64,000 nucleotides of DNA from Phycisphaerae bacterium (GTDB taxonomy: Bacteria; Planctomycetota; Phycisphaerae; UBA1845): contig JAJDDY010000065.1 of NCBI GenBank assembly GCA_029260075.1, positions 1 through 64,000 of the forward strand, in the 5' to 3' direction. Below the pieces are notes generated by a model. That model was not told the origin of the DNA, searched no databases, and was given only the letters and a program-made list of their open reading frames with translations. Below, in pieces: positions 61,149-64,000 of the stretch (position 1 is the first letter of the stretch; each line of letters starts with the position of its first letter). A program made the position numbers and the translations under genes.

Positions 61149-63350
61149 CTACGGCGCGAGTCCGCACCGGCTATCGAGCAGTGGACCGGGCGTGGTTTCG
61201 GACCAAGTCGTCAGCGGCCGATTGGGGTCGACGCCAGACCGGTCCCTTTCGACGCAAATCACCGTCGCGTCTAGTTCGAGCCATGATTTCAGGGCGGCCC
61301 AGAGCGGCGCGCTTTGCCACGCACAAACGCCAGTACCATCGTCGTCGCAGATGCGATAGTCCATCTTCTCGGGCTTCTCCCAACTATCGTGCGTATCCCA
61401 CTCGGGGGCGAACACCGCATGACCGACGGACGTTTGGACGTCGGCGGGGCCCTCTTCCGGCGCGCCGGCGGATCGATTGACCGCACCGCGAGCAATCGCA
61501 CGAACACGTATGGCAAAGTCCAACGGGTTGTAGACTGCGCTTTCAGTGGCGCGCAAATCGCACGGCCCGACGCCATCGGGACAGTACGGCAAAGCAGTAC
61601 ACGGAAAGTTCTCGTCGTGCGAACCGCAAATGCTTCCGTCGTCGGCAACATAGCCACGGTCAAAAAAGGAGTCAGATATTCTGGTGAAGCTAAGTAGACC
61701 TGTGTCCCTCACAACATGGTCGTATAGCTGCGGCGAGAGGAACAGCGGCGTAGTGACGTGGTTCATCAGCACATGCATGCTGTCGAGGCAGGCTTCGGCA
61801 TTGCCGCCGAGACCGCCGAAGAGACCGTGCTCCCGAAAGCAGCTCTCGTCGAGCGTGACCACACTCGCGATGTCGTCGGCAGTGGATCCGACTCCGTCGC
61901 CAAAGAGAATCGCGCCCCAGCTCCGGCTCCACTTGAATTCGATTCCATCAAAATACGTGAGCGTAGAATACCACAGTCCGTCGGCCGGGTTCGGCCCAGC
62001 CGTGCTTCGTGGGGCAACGATGTGGTCATCAAACGAAAGTGGATGATAGTCGCTCCACGCGAAGACGTTCATCAGTGGGTTGTTGATCAGATTCTCCGCT
62101 TCCACCGAGGCCCGAACATAACTCGCCGTAAGACCGCGCACGTCGGCGTTGGCGAGCCCAAGCCCGGGCTGACCGTCAGAGGGATCATGCCGGATGTACT
62201 CCGCAATACGATCGATGTACATGTACATGCCGTTGGACCCATTTGAATGGGCCGCAAGGGATATCTGACTATCCGATGTGAGTCGGTTGCCCCCGTCCCA
62301 TACGGTTAGGTACTTGAGCAGCGCTTGCAGTTCGCGATAGCCGTGAAAGTATACCTCCGCTTGGCCCATCGGAGTGCCTTGGTCGTCGAACTGATCGACC
62401 GAACTCCGTGTGCTCGACCCGCAATTACGATCGCCGACGCACTTATCAATGATGATGCGGTTGTAGGACGAGAACGGAGAATCCTGAAACGGCTTGTACA
62501 AGCCCGTGAACGTCCTCGTCAGTCGATGCTCTCCCCAGGCACTCGTGAAACTCGCACGGTCCTCGTCCTCCCAACAATCACCCAAACAGGCGACCCCGCC
62601 GTTTTGAACCTTAATGATCCATCGATCGGTCGTTCCCGCATCGTAATAGAACAACGGGCGCGTGCCGTCCGTGCATTGGATGATCGGTTGTCCATCTGGG
62701 CAAACGGTTGTGCCTTTCGCGGGCGTGCTCCCATCGGTACACATAGGCATGAAATGCCGCTCGTAAGGCCTGTTGGTTGGTCCCGGCGGGTAGTGTTCTC
62801 GCGCAAGCTGGTTGCACGCATCGTCCGGCTCCCAGAAAAAATCGTTCCACTCTGCAAGCGTATCCAAACTGACATGCAGATCGCGTGCGCCGTCGGCGTT
62901 TCGGTCACACACCACGGTCCAGTAGTTCTTCGGCGCGTCGCACGCCAGCCCAGGCGGACCGGTCTGCGTTTGGCAACAAGGATCACCTACCTGACACACG
63001 CTGTCACCGCCGTCGGCTTGAGCACAACGTACGTGGTAGTCCGCAAGTTGCGACACAAAGATGTTGGTCGGCGGCGAACCGGAGGTGTCCTGAGCCGTAT
63101 GGAACGTCCGCTGCAGGATGCTGAAATCGCGCAGGTCGACGCATCCGTCGGAGTTGAGGTCGTAGCATGCGCAGACGCTCGACCCACGGCAGCCGACGCC
63201 CTGAAAGACAAGCGCGAACTCCGCATAGTCCGCGATGTCCACGATGCCGTTGTTGTCGCAATCACCGGGGAGTGACGGCACTCCCGCTGTGCAGACCTGA
63301 AGGCTCGCGCAAACGAACAGGAACGACGCCCCTGTGAATGGCAACCGCAT
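61149..63350 (-). CDS. Exported pectin-acetylesterase/Notum-like protein with N-terminal dockerin-like repeats
   Basis: 733 residues from ATG 63350 (MRLPFTGASF), signal peptide ending near TAGV. Immediately after it come two Ca-loop repeats, DCDNNGIVDIADYAEFALVF and CYDLNSDGCVDLRDFSILQ, a dockerin-like module placed at the N-terminus. The rest resembles the pectin acetylesterase/Notum family: IIKVQNGGVACLGDCWEDEDR near the oxyanion region, then VYFHGYRELQALLKYL and LAAHSNGSNGMYMY with a candidate nucleophile Ser. Many Cys suggest disulfides. Likely an extracellular carboxylesterase acting on an acylated glycan. The family call is by pattern only and moderately sure. Confidence 0.68.
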   Translation of the reverse strand: MRLPFTGASFLFVCASLQVCTAGVPSLPGDCDNNGIVDIADYAEFALVFQGVGCRGSSVCACYDLNSDGCVDLRDFSILQRTFHTAQDTSGSPPTNIFVSQLADYHVRCAQADGGDSVCQVGDPCCQTQTGPPGLACDAPKNYWTVVCDRNADGARDLHVSLDTLAEWNDFFWEPDDACNQLAREHYPPGPTNRPYERHFMPMCTDGSTPAKGTTVCPDGQPIIQCTDGTRPLFYYDAGTTDRWIIKVQNGGVACLGDCWEDEDRASFTSAWGEHRLTRTFTGLYKPFQDSPFSSYNRIIIDKCVGDRNCGSSTRSSVDQFDDQGTPMGQAEVYFHGYRELQALLKYLTVWDGGNRLTSDSQISLAAHSNGSNGMYMYIDRIAEYIRHDPSDGQPGLGLANADVRGLTASYVRASVEAENLINNPLMNVFAWSDYHPLSFDDHIVAPRSTAGPNPADGLWYSTLTYFDGIEFKWSRSWGAILFGDGVGSTADDIASVVTLDESCFREHGLFGGLGGNAEACLDSMHVLMNHVTTPLFLSPQLYDHVVRDTGLLSFTRISDSFFDRGYVADDGSICGSHDENFPCTALPYCPDGVGPCDLRATESAVYNPLDFAIRVRAIARGAVNRSAGAPEEGPADVQTSVGHAVFAPEWDTHDSWEKPEKMDYRICDDDGTGVCAWQSAPLWAALKSWLELDATVICVERDRSGVDPNRPLTTWSETTPGPLLDSRCGLAP

Positions 63351-63627
63351 GATACGCTGCTCCGCCAACGGCAACTCGACCATCCAAACACGTGTGCGAG
63401 ATGGATGCTAAGTCGACGGGGTATTCTACCGCTTTGGGACCGAACAAAGCAAGGAGTGTTGTGTCTGTCCGATAAATCTGGAGCGTACACTGCGGTGGTC
63501 TCGCCTTGGATCCTATGTGCGCGACGATCTGTGAGAAGCCGACTTGCGGATTCGGGGCGACCGGATTCAAACCAGTAAGCTCGTGACCCGCGATGGACGC
63601 CCGTATGTCGTTGTCTACGTTAGGCGG

Positions 63628-64000
63628 CTACGAACTCGTCGTTCTGTCCTTCCTCCTGCCAAGTTCACTCGCGTAACGCACGCCGAGCGTGTCACGGTGG
63701 GCGCTTGCCCACTCGGTCAGGCTGGTTTCGCCTGTCGGCTTGGAGTTCGTGCAGAGAAGCCCGGCCATCAAGCCCGCAATCTCCGCGCGTGTGATGACCA
63801 CATCGCCGACGATCTTGCCAACCGCCCAGCCGACGAGATGTCCCATCGCAGGTGGAACGGACGAGATTGGCCTCGGCTTTTGGATGATCCGCCCTATCTG
63901 TGCGACAAGTTCTCGGTAGGTGAAGGTCTCCGGCCCGATGGCATCAACAACACGGTTGTCGGTGCGCAGACCTTCCTCCACGGCGAGCTTGGCCATGTCG
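63628..64000 (-). CDS. C-terminal part of a NAD(P)-binding epimerase-like protein (runs off window)
   Basis: At least 123 codons, ending at TAG 63628-63630 and continuing beyond the right edge. The methionine near 63996 (MAKLAVEE) is internal. VVDAIGPETFTYRELVAQIGRIIQ is the typical late segment of extended SDR proteins of the NDUFA9/complex-I-associated or NmrA-like type (after the strand carrying xGPE), followed by a variable helical tail. The Rossmann GxxGxxG is outside the window, so the exact family is open. Confidence 0.7.
   Translation of the reverse strand, partial: DMAKLAVEEGLRTDNRVVDAIGPETFTYRELVAQIGRIIQKPRPISSVPPAMGHLVGWAVGKIVGDVVITRAEIAGLMAGLLCTNSKPTGETSLTEWASAHRDTLGVRYASELGRRKDRTTSS

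Overview
The window reads as chromosomal DNA of a moderately GC-rich bacterium, most likely a planctomycete (Phycisphaerae-like). This rests on gene content rather than on a marker gene: a pseudopilin with a C-terminal DGH motif, DUF4159 and DUF3179 proteins, PQQ-type beta-propellers, an Asp-box (BNR) lipoprotein, dockerin-like Ca-binding repeats on large secreted proteins, an S74-chaperone fibre protein, and intergenic DNA full of hairpin repeats. No rRNA, tRNA, CRISPR array, prophage or complete insertion sequence was seen.

Layout. 0-14 kb, mostly minus strand: a sulfotransferase, two large surface proteins (Asp-box propeller; fibre protein with endosialidase-type chaperone), acetoacetyl-CoA synthetase, dprA, and an S9 peptidase lipoprotein. 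14.9-17.7 kb, plus: two overlapping amidohydrolases, one with an intact-looking metal site and one that has lost ligands. 17.9-31.2 kb: a polysaccharide/glycoconjugate cluster with a multispan protein, a GT39-like glycosyltransferase, a methyltransferase, an O-antigen ligase, a GT4 glycosyltransferase and a Wzz/GumC-like chain-length protein, followed by two unfamiliar convergent genes (a TIM-barrel-like protein and a carbohydrate-binding-like protein). 31.6-35.5 kb: housekeeping genes scpB, pyrE and purB. 35.8-47.8 kb: a CPBP protease, an ankyrin/propeller fusion, a pseudopilin with its own terminator, a DUF4159 protein, a probable selenocysteine-containing DUF3179 protein, a C2H2 zinc-finger/AT-hook protein and a metallo-hydrolase. 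48-64 kb: a Cys-rich dockerin protein, an ABHD14-like hydrolase, a SerA-like dehydrogenase, a sigma/anti-sigma/PDZ operon, dnaE, a dockerin-pectin-acetylesterase-like protein, and the end of a nucleotide-sugar-epimerase-like gene cut by the window edge.

Two observations stand out. First, the DUF3179 gene at 44412-45233 is interrupted by a single in-frame TGA exactly where the family has the first Cys of its CPLC-type motif. A 7-bp hairpin with a G-initiated apical loop lies 21 nt downstream, as expected of a bacterial SECIS, so this is probably a selenoprotein rather than a pseudogene. Second, about 13 copies of a 120-185 bp MITE-like element are scattered through the intergenic spaces. Several copies are flanked by 4-bp duplications (CTAG, CTAA, CTGA), one copy is nested inside another repeat family at a clean target site, and in five cases the element boundary coincides with the TAG or TAA stop codon of the neighbouring gene. 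A smaller hairpin family, with variable complementary stems around a constant 12-nt loop resembling the 16S anti-Shine-Dalgarno tail, forms a 39-bp tandem array upstream of scpB and recurs near dnaE.

Start codons were chosen from Shine-Dalgarno spacing and signal peptides, and often lie inside the longest open frame. Functions are assigned from motifs read by eye; no database search was possible.
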